64,000 nt of DNA from contig CAZETK010000004.1 of NCBI GenBank assembly GCA_964515195.1, positions 1 through 64,000 on the forward strand, read 5' to 3'. Numbering within the stretch: position 1 is the stretch's first letter; each line of letters begins with the position of its first letter. The DNA is from Ga0074139 sp964515195 (GTDB taxonomy: Bacteria > Bdellovibrionota > Bdellovibrionia > Bdellovibrionales > Bdellovibrionaceae). Positions 25,401-33,741 of the stretch are shown here, piece after piece. Below the pieces are notes generated by a model, which did not search any database, was not told the DNA's origin, and was given only the letters and a program-made list of their open reading frames with translations. A program made the position numbers and the translations under genes.

Positions 25401-25765
25401 GCGTGGATGCGGAGACTGGCATCTTCATGCTGCTGTACCTGGACATCGCCTATGAGAAAGCGAAAAAAGAAGGTCGTATTCGGAGCTTTACCGATATCAA
25501 AGAAGCCATTCACTATGGAGCCGTTAAAAGAGTGCGTCCGAAAGTAATGACCGTCGCAACGCTCGTATTAGCACTTCTTCCGATTATGTGGGCCAGCACG
25601 GCCAATGCCGGGGCAGATGTGATGAAGCGGATCGCGGCTCCAATGCTTGGAGGGATTATTAGCTCCTTCCTCATGGAACTGGTGGTTTACCCTGCGATTT
25701 TCGCTATTTGGAAGTCAAGGGAGTTAAAGAAAAAAGAGTCTCGGGCTGTCACAGATCTAGTCTGA
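22493..25765 (+). CDS. cusA: CusA-type Cu(I)/Ag(I) RND efflux pump
   Basis: A 1090-aa inner-membrane proton-driven pump with twelve transmembrane segments and two large periplasmic loops. The fourth-segment signature AIAIGAMVDAAIVVVENAHK matches the monovalent-cation (Cu/Ag) class of heavy-metal RND pumps rather than the CzcA class. Methionines for the copper path are present in the porter region (PTTMPGISV; ETTVILK context). Length is normal (1040-1050 in E. coli; slightly longer here). It starts four bases after cusB and forms CusCBA. Confidence 0.92.
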   Translation: MIEKIIEFSARNRYFVFMLTAVASVAAWFSLQAIPVDAIPDLSETQVIIYSKWDRSPDIIEDQVTYPIISAMLGAPKVKDIRGFSDFGFSYVYVIFEDGTDPYWARSRTLEYLSKITPQLPQGVNTELGPDATGVGWIFQYALVDKTGKRSLADLRSYQDWFLRYVLQTVPGVAEVPAIGGFQKQYQVKVNPNALLAYNIPLAKVTEAIKSGNNDVGARLLEVSGTEYMIRGRGYIKNRQDIGNIVVGYEGGTPIYVKNVAKVTVGPDIRRGIADLDGQGDAVGGIVVMRYGENATKVIDAVKKKIEDTKASFPEGLDLVVTYDRSDLIRRAVSTLTHELIIEMIIVSLVILIFLMHIPSAMIPIMTLPLAVLISFIPMHLMGISSNIMSLGGIAIAIGAMVDAAIVVVENAHKHIEEWEKSGKKEDVKEVVIQAIKEVGPASFYSLLVIAVSFVPIFALEAQEGKLFKPLAYTKNLSMIVAAILSITLDPALRVAFTTFSIRHFKPAWLSRIRNAVLVGKTYSEEEHPISRVFFKYYGPIVDWAVEKRWKVVAGAVVLLLATVPVFFKLGSEFMPPLNEGTILYMPTTMPGISVASAQDLLQRQDQILKSFPEVERVFGKAGRADTPTDPAPFSMMETTVILKPQTEWREMDRWYSFLPRFMQWPFTLIWPRFMSWEELVAEMDSKTKFPGTTNAWTMPIRNRIDMLTTGIRTPVGIKVLGADLKQVEKIGIELEKILPEVQGTRSVFAERIAGGYFLDFKFNREKLARYGISIDQAQEALMASVGGDPITKTVEGRERYTVNVRYSNDFRSNIDSLKRVLIPTPQGAQIPMGQVAEIAMVQGPAMIRNENGLLSSYVYIDIADRDIGSYVRDAKKIVNQNLKLPGGVALSWSGQYENMIRVKEKLKVIVPITLFIIILLLFANTRSWIKTSIILLAVPFSAIGAIWFLYLLDYNMSIAVWVGLIALLGVDAETGIFMLLYLDIAYEKAKKEGRIRSFTDIKEAIHYGAVKRVRPKVMTVATLVLALLPIMWASTANAGADVMKRIAAPMLGGIISSFLMELVVYPAIFAIWKSRELKKKESRAVTDLV

Positions 25766-25794
25766 GATTCGTATTACTAATTAGGAGGCCTTTT

Positions 25795-26238
25795 ATGCGA
25801 ACTCTAGCATTACACATTGCCACAATTATCGGATCACTAGCGCTTTCACCAATGAGCCACGCCAAGGAGATTTCTGTGAAGGAATTGGTGCCCGGCTATA
25901 TCGCCATCCAAGAGGCACTGACCGCCGATGATTTTTCCTTGGCCCAGGCGAAGGCCAAGGAGCTTGAGAAGCAGACGAAAGATGCAAAGGGCAAAGAGCT
26001 GAAAGCACTCAGTGCATCCTTGAGTTCATTTCAAAAGGCAAAATCTATATCTGACGTGAGAAAGGAGTTTAAAAAACTCTCTACACCTTTTGTGAAGTGG
26101 ATGGAATCGAGCAAAGACTCAAACTTTGAAGTCGTTTACTGCCCCATGGCAGGAGCCAAATGGGTGCAAAAGAAGGGTGAGGTCTCAAATCCCTATTTTG
26201 GCAAAGAGATGCTTCACTGTGGTGAAAAGGCATCGTAA
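25795..26238 (+). CDS. DUF3347-type periplasmic copper-cluster protein
   Basis: Start at ATG 25795, set by TAGGAGG; about 147 aa. A signal peptide (LHIATIIGSLALSPMSHA) leads to a helical domain (VPGYIAIQEALTADDFSLAQ) and ends with YCPMAGAKW ... NPYFGKEMLHCG. This CPM...MLxCG ending is characteristic of DUF3347 proteins, which often sit with CusCBA and can be fused to CusB. The Cys/Met pair is a probable copper site. A chaperone role for the efflux pump is inferred. Confidence 0.8.
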   Translation: MRTLALHIATIIGSLALSPMSHAKEISVKELVPGYIAIQEALTADDFSLAQAKAKELEKQTKDAKGKELKALSASLSSFQKAKSISDVRKEFKKLSTPFVKWMESSKDSNFEVVYCPMAGAKWVQKKGEVSNPYFGKEMLHCGEKAS

Positions 26239-26249
26239 ACTAGCGGTGT

Positions 26250-26819
26250 ATGCGTGATGGAAAGCTATCTGAAAAAACCGATGTTGAACTCATGCTCCTC
26301 TACCAGGAGGGCGACGAACGGGCTTTGGAAGAGCTTTATCGACGGTTTAGCGGCAGGATTTACGCTTACCTTAGAAAGCGCCTTTCCGATAAAGACTGGG
26401 CTGATGATGTGTTTCAACAGGTATTCACAAAACTTCACCAGACAAGACATCAATACAACCCGGCTTATCGTTTTGACCAATGGATCTTCGTTATGACAAA
26501 GACGGTATTGCTCGATTTTTGGAAAACGACGGATGTAAAGACCAAGCGGTATTTTTCTCAATCTATCGAGAGTATTGCAAGCGTTGATATGCCGGTTTCT
26601 CAACCTATGGTGGAATGCCCTGAGTTGATTCCAGAGCCAGTTTTGGCAGGTTTATCGCCAGATCAACGCTCCGCCATTGAATTAAGATTTATCGACGAAC
26701 TTTCTTATCAGGAGATGGCGAGTAAGCTTGGCCGAACGGAGGAGAGCGTCAGGCAACTTGTCAGCCGCGCTATTCGTAAAGTGCGAAACCAAATCAAGGT
26801 TTCAGGAGGTAAATCATGA
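26250..26819 (+). CDS. ECF sigma factor
   Basis: A 189-aa extracytoplasmic-function sigma factor. Region 2 is visible at DERALEELYRRFSGRIYAYL and DWADDVFQQVFTKLHQTRHQ, region 4 at LSPDQRSAIELRFIDELSYQ and RTEESVRQLVSRAIRKVR. The gene overlaps the next (membrane protein) by 4 bases, the usual arrangement for a sigma/anti-sigma pair. It probably directs transcription of nearby resistance or metabolic genes in response to envelope or metal stress. No ribosome site is obvious. Confidence 0.85.
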   Translation: MRDGKLSEKTDVELMLLYQEGDERALEELYRRFSGRIYAYLRKRLSDKDWADDVFQQVFTKLHQTRHQYNPAYRFDQWIFVMTKTVLLDFWKTTDVKTKRYFSQSIESIASVDMPVSQPMVECPELIPEPVLAGLSPDQRSAIELRFIDELSYQEMASKLGRTEESVRQLVSRAIRKVRNQIKVSGGKS

Positions 26820-27364
26820 CCTCGAAATTTTTAGAAGAAACCAATAACGATTTTCAGGATTTTATGGAGGCGGAGTCGATAAATCCCCCCCGAGAGCTGC
26901 AAGATAAAATATTTACGCGCGTCCACCGCGACCTCAATCCCAATGCCTGGTTTATTTTTTCAAAACTGTCGTTGATACATCTTACTGTAGGGCTGGTAAC
27001 GCTCAGTCTTTGTCCGCAGTTCGGAGTTAGAATTTTCGGTGAAGGACTCGGTGTCATGCGCTTCTTCCTTCCTTTCGGTACCTATGGATGCATCTCTCTT
27101 TGCGGAGCTTTTTTTGTGGGCGCATCTCTATTTGCATCTAGCATTTTTCTTCGACCCGAAGAGATTCGAGTTCTGAGAGGTCATCGCCTGTTGCAAATTT
27201 CGGCACTTACACTTCTTTCGCTTGGCGCTTTCATTATGTTGGATGCTGAAATTTTGGTTGGCTTCGCGCTTGCATGGATAGTTGGCTCAATCCTTGGTGG
27301 AATCGCGATGCTTGAGCTGGGACGATACGTAAGATTCAATTTGCAACACTTGGGAAACCAATAG
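26816..27364 (+). CDS. Membrane protein, probable anti-sigma factor
   Basis: A 182-aa protein with a cytoplasmic N-terminus of about 50 residues (EETNNDFQDFMEAESINPPR) and four transmembrane segments (SKLSLIHLTVGLVTLSLCP; FLPFGTYGCISLCGAFFVGA; LLQISALTLLSLGAFIML; LVGFALAWIVGSILGGIAML). Gene overlap with the ECF sigma factor suggests it holds that sigma factor inactive at the membrane. It lacks the zinc HxxxCxxC motif of ZAS anti-sigma factors. The role is inferred from position. Confidence 0.65.
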   Translation: MTSKFLEETNNDFQDFMEAESINPPRELQDKIFTRVHRDLNPNAWFIFSKLSLIHLTVGLVTLSLCPQFGVRIFGEGLGVMRFFLPFGTYGCISLCGAFFVGASLFASSIFLRPEEIRVLRGHRLLQISALTLLSLGAFIMLDAEILVGFALAWIVGSILGGIAMLELGRYVRFNLQHLGNQ

Positions 27365-27371
27365 GACTGTC

Positions 27372-27515
27372 ATGGACAAGAATTACTGGGACAACATCTA
27401 CAAAAGTAAGTCTGAAACAGACGTAAGCTGCTTTCAGAGCAGAGATGGAATGGGCGCCGGGACAAAGTGTCACAGTGGCGGGACATTTCTGGTGACCGAA
27501 GGGAGAAATGGATGA
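27372..27515 (+). pseudogene. Truncated SAM-methyltransferase N-terminus
   Basis: An open frame of 47 codons whose first 22 residues (MDKNYWDNIYKSKSETDVSC, then FQ) match the opening of small class I SAM-dependent methyltransferases (W-x-x-x-Y...E-V-S-W-F/Y-Q). After that the similarity ends and the frame runs into the start of the copper ATPase gene. The SAM-binding motif is missing, so this is a remnant. It probably records a deletion that brought the ATPase gene next to the ECF operon. Confidence 0.55.
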
Positions 27516-29578
27516 GTATAGATCAAAGCCATCACGAGCATCATCACGGCGCGTCTAAGGATTCAGGGCGGCAGCCCATGACGGCTCCGATGAAACAAAT
27601 GTCACAACGCCATAAGGGACATCATGATCACCACGCCCATATGGTGAAAGATTTTCGCAAGCGGTTTTGGATCTCGTTGGTTTTAACAATTCCGATTCTT
27701 GCGCTCTCTCCAATGATTCAAGATTTTCTTGGCATTGATGAGGGGTTTAGGTTTCCTGGGCATCACTATGTCCTGTGGGCCTTGTCCTCTGTCGTCTTTT
27801 TCTATGGCGGCTATCCCTTTTTAAAAGGAATTGTCGAGGAGCTGAAAAGCCTTAAACCGGGAATGATGACTCTGATAGCTGTCGCTATTAGCACGGCCTA
27901 TCTTTACTCCTCCGCAGTTGTTTTCGGTCTTCCTGGCATGGGATTTTTCTGGGAGCTTGCCACTCTAATCGACATCATGCTGCTCGGCCATTGGATTGAG
28001 ATGAAGTCGGTGATGGGTGCTTCAAGGGCTTTAGAGGAGTTGGCGAAATTGATGCCGTCTACCGCCCATAAACTCAATAGCAGTGGACAAATTGAGGATA
28101 TCCCGATCGAAGCTCTCGTCTCCGGAGACCGTATCTTGATTCGTCCTGGTGAAAAAATTCCTGCTGACGGCTTAGTAATAGAAGGTTTGTCGGCGGTAGA
28201 TGAATCCATGCTTACGGGTGAATCAAAGCCGGTTTCAAAACAAGGTGGTGCCAAAGTTATTGGCGGCGCCGTGAATGGCGAAGGTTCTCTTACCGTGGAG
28301 GTCAAAAAGACCGGAAAAGAATCCTATCTCAATCAAGTCATTGAACTTGTACGCCAGGCTCAGGAAAGTAAATCGAAAACTCAGGACCTTGCAAATCGTG
28401 CCGCCGTTATTTTAACTTTCGTCGCCATCGTTGGCGGTAGTTTAACTTTGGCAGCATGGCTGTCTCTCTTCGATCAAAACTTCGCATATGCGATTGAACG
28501 AGCCGTAACAGTTATGGTTATTGCTTGTCCCCATGCTTTGGGCTTGGCCGTACCTCTTGTTGTTGCAGTATCAACGGCGATTGCCGCGACCAATGGACTA
28601 CTAATCCGTGATCGCGCTGCCTTTGAGCGATCTCGAAATATCGATGCAATAATTTTTGATAAGACTGGCACCCTGACACAAGGAAAATTTGGCGTCACGG
28701 ATACGCTCACCTTTGATCCAAATATCAGTAAGGAAGATGTTCTCGCATTTGCTGCTGCGGTAGAAACCCATTCCGAACATCCGATCGCCAAGGGAATTGT
28801 TGCCTCCAGTTCGACTAAAAAATCTGTTTCTGGCTTTAGAGCAATTCCAGGCAAAGGAGCGCAAGGTGATGTCGAAGGAAAAAATGTGGCCGTCGTCAGC
28901 CCTGGATACCTCAGAGAAAACAAAATTCAGATTCCAAGTGGACAGTCCGAAATAGAAAAACTCTCTTCCCAGGGCAAAACTGTAATCTATGTTCTCTTTG
29001 ATGAAAAGCTCGTGGGCGCAGTGGCTCTCGCCGATATCATCAGGCCTGAGTCAAAAGAGGCAATCTCTCGACTACAGTCCCAAGGCATCAAATGCATGAT
29101 GCTTACTGGGGATAATAAGCTCGTAGCGAAATGGGTGGCCGACGAAATTGGCCTTGATGAGTACTTTGCTGAAGTATTACCGCACCAAAAAGCTGAAAAA
29201 ATAAAAGAGGTGCAATCTCGTGGACTCATTGTCGCCATGACTGGCGACGGGGTCAACGATGCCCCAGCTCTCGCTCAGTCTGATGTTGGGATTGCCGTTG
29301 GGGCTGGAACGGATGTGGCCATTGAAACTGCTGATATCATCCTTGTAAGAAGTAACCCGAAAGATGTTGCAGCCATCATCGGCCTTGCGAAAGCCACGTA
29401 TAGCAAAATGATTCAAAATCTTTGGTGGGCCACGGGGTATAACGTCGTGGCCATTCCCCTGGCAGCGGGAGTTCTTTATAAATCAGGCATAATTCTAAGC
29501 CCGGCCATCGGTGCAGTCTTTATGTCTCTCAGCACGGTGATCGTGGCCATTAATGCAAAAGCTTTAAAACTGAAATGA
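27512..29578 (+). CDS. copB: CopB-type copper P1B-ATPase
   Basis: Start at ATG 27512 with GGGAG upstream; about 688 aa. The N-terminus is a His-rich tail (SHHEHHHG; HKGHHDHHAH) without HMA domains. Conserved ATPase motifs in order: LTGESKPVS (actuator), the membrane motif IACPHALGLAVP, DKTGTLTQG (phosphorylated Asp), HSEHPIA, MLTGDNK and GDGVNDAPALAQSD. The CPH motif in place of CPC marks the CopB subgroup (P1B-3), which exports Cu(II)/Cu(I) or Ag from the cytoplasm. All catalytic residues seem present. Confidence 0.92.
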   Translation: MSIDQSHHEHHHGASKDSGRQPMTAPMKQMSQRHKGHHDHHAHMVKDFRKRFWISLVLTIPILALSPMIQDFLGIDEGFRFPGHHYVLWALSSVVFFYGGYPFLKGIVEELKSLKPGMMTLIAVAISTAYLYSSAVVFGLPGMGFFWELATLIDIMLLGHWIEMKSVMGASRALEELAKLMPSTAHKLNSSGQIEDIPIEALVSGDRILIRPGEKIPADGLVIEGLSAVDESMLTGESKPVSKQGGAKVIGGAVNGEGSLTVEVKKTGKESYLNQVIELVRQAQESKSKTQDLANRAAVILTFVAIVGGSLTLAAWLSLFDQNFAYAIERAVTVMVIACPHALGLAVPLVVAVSTAIAATNGLLIRDRAAFERSRNIDAIIFDKTGTLTQGKFGVTDTLTFDPNISKEDVLAFAAAVETHSEHPIAKGIVASSSTKKSVSGFRAIPGKGAQGDVEGKNVAVVSPGYLRENKIQIPSGQSEIEKLSSQGKTVIYVLFDEKLVGAVALADIIRPESKEAISRLQSQGIKCMMLTGDNKLVAKWVADEIGLDEYFAEVLPHQKAEKIKEVQSRGLIVAMTGDGVNDAPALAQSDVGIAVGAGTDVAIETADIILVRSNPKDVAAIIGLAKATYSKMIQNLWWATGYNVVAIPLAAGVLYKSGIILSPAIGAVFMSLSTVIVAINAKALKLK

Positions 29579-29588
29579 GGTAAGTACC

Positions 29589-29837
29589 ATGGAAGCACAT
29601 GAACATCATCAACCGGCCACCACAAACAACGAACATTGGCTCAAGCGACACCGCTGGCTAACATACGCAGCTCTCGGAATTCTTGGATATTTTTCGTTCA
29701 TAGAGCACAGGGAACATATTTGGCCGCTTCTTCCCTGGCTAATTCTTCTGGCATGCCCGTTTATGCATATGTTCATGCATGGCGGCCATAAGCACGGCGG
29801 TCATTCACACGATAAGAACGAGGAGAAAAAGCAATGA
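29589..29837 (+). CDS. DUF2933-like small His-rich membrane protein
   Basis: An 82-aa protein: His-rich N-terminus (EAHEHHQPA), two short hydrophobic segments (WLTYAALGILGYFSFIEH and IWPLLPWLILLACPFMHMFM) and a His-rich tail (HGGHKHGGHSHD). This matches DUF2933 proteins, which travel with copper ATPases. The C-P-F-M-H-M-F-M-H run could bind Cu(I) in the membrane. It overlaps the next gene by 4 bases. Confidence 0.75.
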   Translation: MEAHEHHQPATTNNEHWLKRHRWLTYAALGILGYFSFIEHREHIWPLLPWLILLACPFMHMFMHGGHKHGGHSHDKNEEKKQ

Positions 29838-30508
29838 ATCATACGGAATCGTCATCAGCATACGGGCTTTGGGGCCTCGTTATCATCAACTCACTGATTT
29901 TTCTCTTCTTCGCCTTCAGCTTTTTTAAGCCGCAGACAAAGAGAGACTGGAAGACCTTGGGATCATTCTCGGCTTTTATCGTAGCCCTTATGGCCGAAAT
30001 GTATGGCTTTCCATTGACGATTTATCTCCTTTCGGGATGGCTGATGAAAAAGTTTCCGCAAGTGGATTTTTTCACTCATGATAGTGGTCACCTGCTGCAT
30101 ACCATGCTTGGCTTAAAAGGTAATCCGCATTGGGACGTTCTTCACATCCTAAGCAATGTATTTATTATCGCTGGTTTCTGGCTCCTTTCTGTCTCGTGGC
30201 GAGTTCTCTACAGGGCGCAAAAGGAAAAAGCTCTGGCTGTGGCGGGCCCCTATCAGTACGTGCGTCACCCGCAATATGTCGCCTTCGTTTTAGTGATGAT
30301 TGGATTCTTGTTTCAATGGCCCACCCTTGTGACTCTGGTGATGTTTCCTATTTTAGTGTGGACCTATGTGAGGCTTTCGCTGCGCGAAGAGAAGGAAGTT
30401 GAGAAAGAATTTGGTGAAATCTACAGGCGATACGCTCATGAAACGCCACGATTTTTCCCCAAGCTGGGAAAGCTCATCGGATCAAGAGAGCAGCATAGCA
30501 AGGCTTAA
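29834..30508 (+). CDS. ICMT/PEMT-like membrane methyltransferase
   Basis: A 224-aa integral membrane protein with five or six transmembrane segments. The C-terminal part carries the isoprenylcysteine carboxyl methyltransferase-type signature: GPYQYVRHPQYVAFVLVMIG, then LREEKEVEKEFGEIYRRYAH. RHPxY and the late Glu bind SAM and the substrate. Bacterial members are common next to copper ATPases and DUF2933, where their substrate is unknown. It is the last gene of the CopB operon, eight bases before the MAT gene region. Confidence 0.75.
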   Translation: MNHTESSSAYGLWGLVIINSLIFLFFAFSFFKPQTKRDWKTLGSFSAFIVALMAEMYGFPLTIYLLSGWLMKKFPQVDFFTHDSGHLLHTMLGLKGNPHWDVLHILSNVFIIAGFWLLSVSWRVLYRAQKEKALAVAGPYQYVRHPQYVAFVLVMIGFLFQWPTLVTLVMFPILVWTYVRLSLREEKEVEKEFGEIYRRYAHETPRFFPKLGKLIGSREQHSKA

Positions 30509-30519
30509 GAGGAAACGTG

Positions 30520-31728
30520 ATGAATTTCGAGATGCACATCAATCGCTGTCAAATTATGGACGAGCTTCCACTGGAAGTCGTTGAACGAAAAGGCCGTGGG
30601 CATCCCGATACAATTTGTGATCTATTGGCTGAACGGATTTCCTATGATCTTGGTCACTACTATTTGAAAACGTGTGGCCGGGTTCTACACTACAACGTGG
30701 ACAAGGCTCTTCTCGTCGGAGGCCGATCAAGGCCTCAGTTTGGCGGCGGAGAGATTTTAGAGCCCGCTAAGCTTTACTTGGGTGACAGGGCTATTTCTAA
30801 CTTTAATGGAAAAGACCTGGGGCTCAATGATGTCGTCCAGAATTCGATTCAGTCCTGGCTGAAAGAAAATCTGCGGTTCTTGAGGATTGGAAAAACCTTA
30901 GAGTGGAAAAGTGAAATAAAACCTGGATCATCGGTTCTAAACTCCGTGGAAGAAAAAAATGTGGCTAATGATACCTCCGTTGGCGTCGGATATTGGCCGC
31001 TCAGTACCCTAGAGTCTCTGACAATTGAAATTGAAGATCTGCTTAATTCTCCTGGCTATAGAACAAAATACCCGGAGCTTGGTGAGGACACGAAGATTAT
31101 GTCCATTCGCCGTGGGCGAAGTGTTGAAATTATTTTGGCATGCGCCTTCGTGGACAAATATATTTCGAGTGTTGATGGTTACGTGGAAAAAAAACGGCGA
31201 GCCCTAGAAGCGCTGAGGGCGGATCTATCTGAAAAATATAAGGATAGATTTGACCTTTCCCTAAGCCTCAATGCCCTCGACGATCCATCAAGGGGATTGG
31301 ACGGCCTTTACCTTACTGTCACTGGCCTTTCTTGTGAAGGCGGTGATAGTGGACAAGTGGGAAGAGGAAATCGTGTCAGCGGTCTTATTTCTTTTATGCG
31401 GCCCCAGACCATGGAGGCCTGGGCCGGGAAAAACTTTAAAACCCACGTAGGAAAAATCTACAGCTTTGCGGCGCAAGGCCTCGCGAAAGCACTTGTTGAG
31501 AACGTTGACGAGATCAGCGAGTCAACCGTTACGTTGGTCGGAAAAATCGGCTCACCTGTTCATGAGCCGCTCTATGTCCTCTCAGATTTCAAAATCAAGA
31601 ATGGAAATGAATCAAAAATTCAAGAAAAGGTGCACGCGACTCTAAAGCGGGCCATCGCCTCCAAAGATATCTTTCAGCCAGAGGCGCTGTTTCACCTTTC
31701 TCGGAAGGAGATTAGTTATGGCATTTGA
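30520..31728 (+). CDS. Archaeal-type methionine adenosyltransferase
   Basis: About 402 aa from ATG 30520. It makes S-adenosylmethionine from methionine and ATP. It is the archaeal-type enzyme, unrelated in detail to bacterial MetK: ERKGRGHPDTICDLLAERIS near residue 25, GGRSRPQFGGGEI near 75, and ALDDPSRGLDGLYLTVTGLS and EGGDSGQVGRGNRVSG near 260-285. A bacterium should already own MetK, so this is a second enzyme of different descent. It opens the metabolic operon that runs to 41541 and overlaps the next gene. Confidence 0.9.
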   Translation: MNFEMHINRCQIMDELPLEVVERKGRGHPDTICDLLAERISYDLGHYYLKTCGRVLHYNVDKALLVGGRSRPQFGGGEILEPAKLYLGDRAISNFNGKDLGLNDVVQNSIQSWLKENLRFLRIGKTLEWKSEIKPGSSVLNSVEEKNVANDTSVGVGYWPLSTLESLTIEIEDLLNSPGYRTKYPELGEDTKIMSIRRGRSVEIILACAFVDKYISSVDGYVEKKRRALEALRADLSEKYKDRFDLSLSLNALDDPSRGLDGLYLTVTGLSCEGGDSGQVGRGNRVSGLISFMRPQTMEAWAGKNFKTHVGKIYSFAAQGLAKALVENVDEISESTVTLVGKIGSPVHEPLYVLSDFKIKNGNESKIQEKVHATLKRAIASKDIFQPEALFHLSRKEISYGI

Positions 31729-33082
31729 AATTCAATTTTTAGGAGCTGCTGGAACCGTTACAGGCTCTAAGTATCTACTCAAGTATAATGGCAAAAAAAT
31801 CCTTATCGACTGCGGACTATTTCAGGGCGTGAAGTCACTGAGACTTAAAAACTGGGATAAATTTCCCATCAATCCAGCCGAAATCGATGCGCTTGTTCTC
31901 ACCCACGCCCATATCGATCATTCTGGTTATATCCCACGCCTAGTTAAAGAGGGTTTCAAAGGAAAGATTTATGCGACTTCTGCCACCAAGGATTTGTGCG
32001 GAATTCTCCTTCCCGACTCGGGACACATCATGGAAGAAGAAGCGGATTACTTGAACCGCCACAAACGAACTAAGCATACCCCGGCCTTGCCTCTCTTTAC
32101 CGTTGAAGATGCTGAACAAGCTTTGCAGTACTTTGAAGCTGTTCCATACAAGGAAAAAAGGAACCTGGGCGCTGATATCAGCTTTCAGTTTCACTATGTC
32201 GGCCATATTTTAGGTGCCGCATCAGCCATCATTGAAATCGCGGGCAGAAAAATCGCCTTCACCGGAGATATTGGAAGGCAAAGCGACAAAATCTTCTATC
32301 CCCCGGAAAAACTGCCATCTATAGACTATTTAGTAACGGAGTCCACGTATGGAAACCGACTGCACAAAAAAGCAGACTCTCTGGATGATCTTTCTGACGC
32401 CATCAATGAGACCTACAAACGAAATGGCGTTGTTCTTATTCCGGCATTTGCCGTGGGCCGCGCTCAGTCGCTCATGTATGACTTGTCACTTCTGAAGGAG
32501 CAAAAGCGAATTCCTGATTTTCCCATGTACCTCAATAGCCCGATGGCCACGAACGTCAGTCAGTTATTCTGCGATTACAATAAGCTTCATAGATTGTCCG
32601 ATGACGAGTGCGTGGCCACTTGCGATGTGCTGAAGTACGTCAGAAGCGTTGAGGAATCAAAGGCGCTAAACGAGCGAAAAGGTCCGATGCTTATTGTCTC
32701 CGCAAGCGGGATGCTTACAGGGGGGCGCATTCTTCATCACCTAAAAGCCTTTGCACCATTTCCACAGAACACCATTCTGTTAACGGGCTTTCAAGCGGCT
32801 GGAACTCGGGGTGAGGCTCTTGACAGAGTAGCTGAGGAAATCAAGATTCACGGGGAATATGTTCCTGTTAAAGCTCAAGTCAAAGTGCTTCACAATATGT
32901 CGGCCCACGGCGATTACAAAGAAATCATGCAATGGTTTTCAGATTCCAAGATTCAGCCAAAAAAAGTCTTTGTAACCCATGGAGAGTCTTCCGCCGCCGA
33001 TGAATTCCGGCGACGCCTATCTGAAACTTTTGGGTGGCAGTGTTTTGTTCCGGCTCAAGATGAACTGGTAAGGTTGGAATAG
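31718..33082 (+). CDS. MBL-fold beta-CASP ribonuclease
   Basis: A 454-aa metallo-beta-lactamase protein of the RNA-processing (CPSF-like) class. Visible: FLGAAGTVTGSKYLL at the N-terminus, the two-zinc motif LTHAHIDHSGY (residues ~57-67), FTGDIGR, and in the beta-CASP part VGRAQSLMYDL, SASGMLTGGRILHHL and the final MSAHGDYKEIMQW / VTHGESSAA. These supply motifs 1-4 and A-C. Such enzymes cut RNA as endo- or exonucleases. Overlap with the MAT gene shows one operon. Confidence 0.9.
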   Translation: MAFEIQFLGAAGTVTGSKYLLKYNGKKILIDCGLFQGVKSLRLKNWDKFPINPAEIDALVLTHAHIDHSGYIPRLVKEGFKGKIYATSATKDLCGILLPDSGHIMEEEADYLNRHKRTKHTPALPLFTVEDAEQALQYFEAVPYKEKRNLGADISFQFHYVGHILGAASAIIEIAGRKIAFTGDIGRQSDKIFYPPEKLPSIDYLVTESTYGNRLHKKADSLDDLSDAINETYKRNGVVLIPAFAVGRAQSLMYDLSLLKEQKRIPDFPMYLNSPMATNVSQLFCDYNKLHRLSDDECVATCDVLKYVRSVEESKALNERKGPMLIVSASGMLTGGRILHHLKAFAPFPQNTILLTGFQAAGTRGEALDRVAEEIKIHGEYVPVKAQVKVLHNMSAHGDYKEIMQWFSDSKIQPKKVFVTHGESSAADEFRRRLSETFGWQCFVPAQDELVRLE

Positions 33083-33084
33083 TC

Positions 33085-33741
33085 ATGGAAAGTCTACCAA
33101 AAAACTGCGAGAGACCCTGCGCTTGCAAAGTCAAAAGCCATGACACGCGGTTGGTCGTGCTAACAGGAGGACCTGGAGCTGGAAAAACCGCAGTTCTGGA
33201 GCTGGTACGAAAAGTTCTCTGTGAACATGTAGCCATTCTGCCCGAAGCCGCTTCGATTCTGTTTGGTGGAGGCTTCTGGCGCCTCGATTCATCAACGGGA
33301 AAGATGGCCGCACAAAGAGCCATTTTTCATGTCCAAAATGAAATGCAAAGGCTCGTTCTTGATGAGAAGAAATGGTCCATGGGTCTTTGCGATCGAGGCA
33401 CATTGGACGGACTGGCCTATTGGCCAGGAAAAGAGTCAGAATACCTCGCCACGTTAAGCACGACTCTTGAGAGAGAGTTTCAGAAATATAAAGCCGTAAT
33501 TCACCTGCGGTCGCCGAGCCTTGCCAAGGGATACAATTATCAAAATCCTATTCGCGTAGAATCGGCAGAATTGGCTGCAAAGATCGACGATAAAATCCAT
33601 GAGATATGGAAGCGTCATCCTAACTACTCCCAAATTGAAAGTACCGATGACTTTATTCACAAGGTGCAAAGAGCCGCAACTCAAATCCAATCGTATGTCC
33701 CGGAATGTTGTAGGGAGCATCTTGAAGGGGTCGGAAAATGA
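33085..33741 (+). CDS. AAA_28-like P-loop NTPase/kinase
   Basis: A 218-aa protein with a P-loop near residue 23 (VVLTGGPGAGKTAVLELV), GLCDRGTLDGLAYW (a kinase-like lid or Walker B region) and AVIHLRSPS. This is the AAA_28 type, related to nucleotide or small-molecule kinases. The N-terminal RPCACKVK has two cysteines. It overlaps the next gene by 4 bases. Substrate unknown. Confidence 0.8.
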   Translation: MESLPKNCERPCACKVKSHDTRLVVLTGGPGAGKTAVLELVRKVLCEHVAILPEAASILFGGGFWRLDSSTGKMAAQRAIFHVQNEMQRLVLDEKKWSMGLCDRGTLDGLAYWPGKESEYLATLSTTLEREFQKYKAVIHLRSPSLAKGYNYQNPIRVESAELAAKIDDKIHEIWKRHPNYSQIESTDDFIHKVQRAATQIQSYVPECCREHLEGVGK

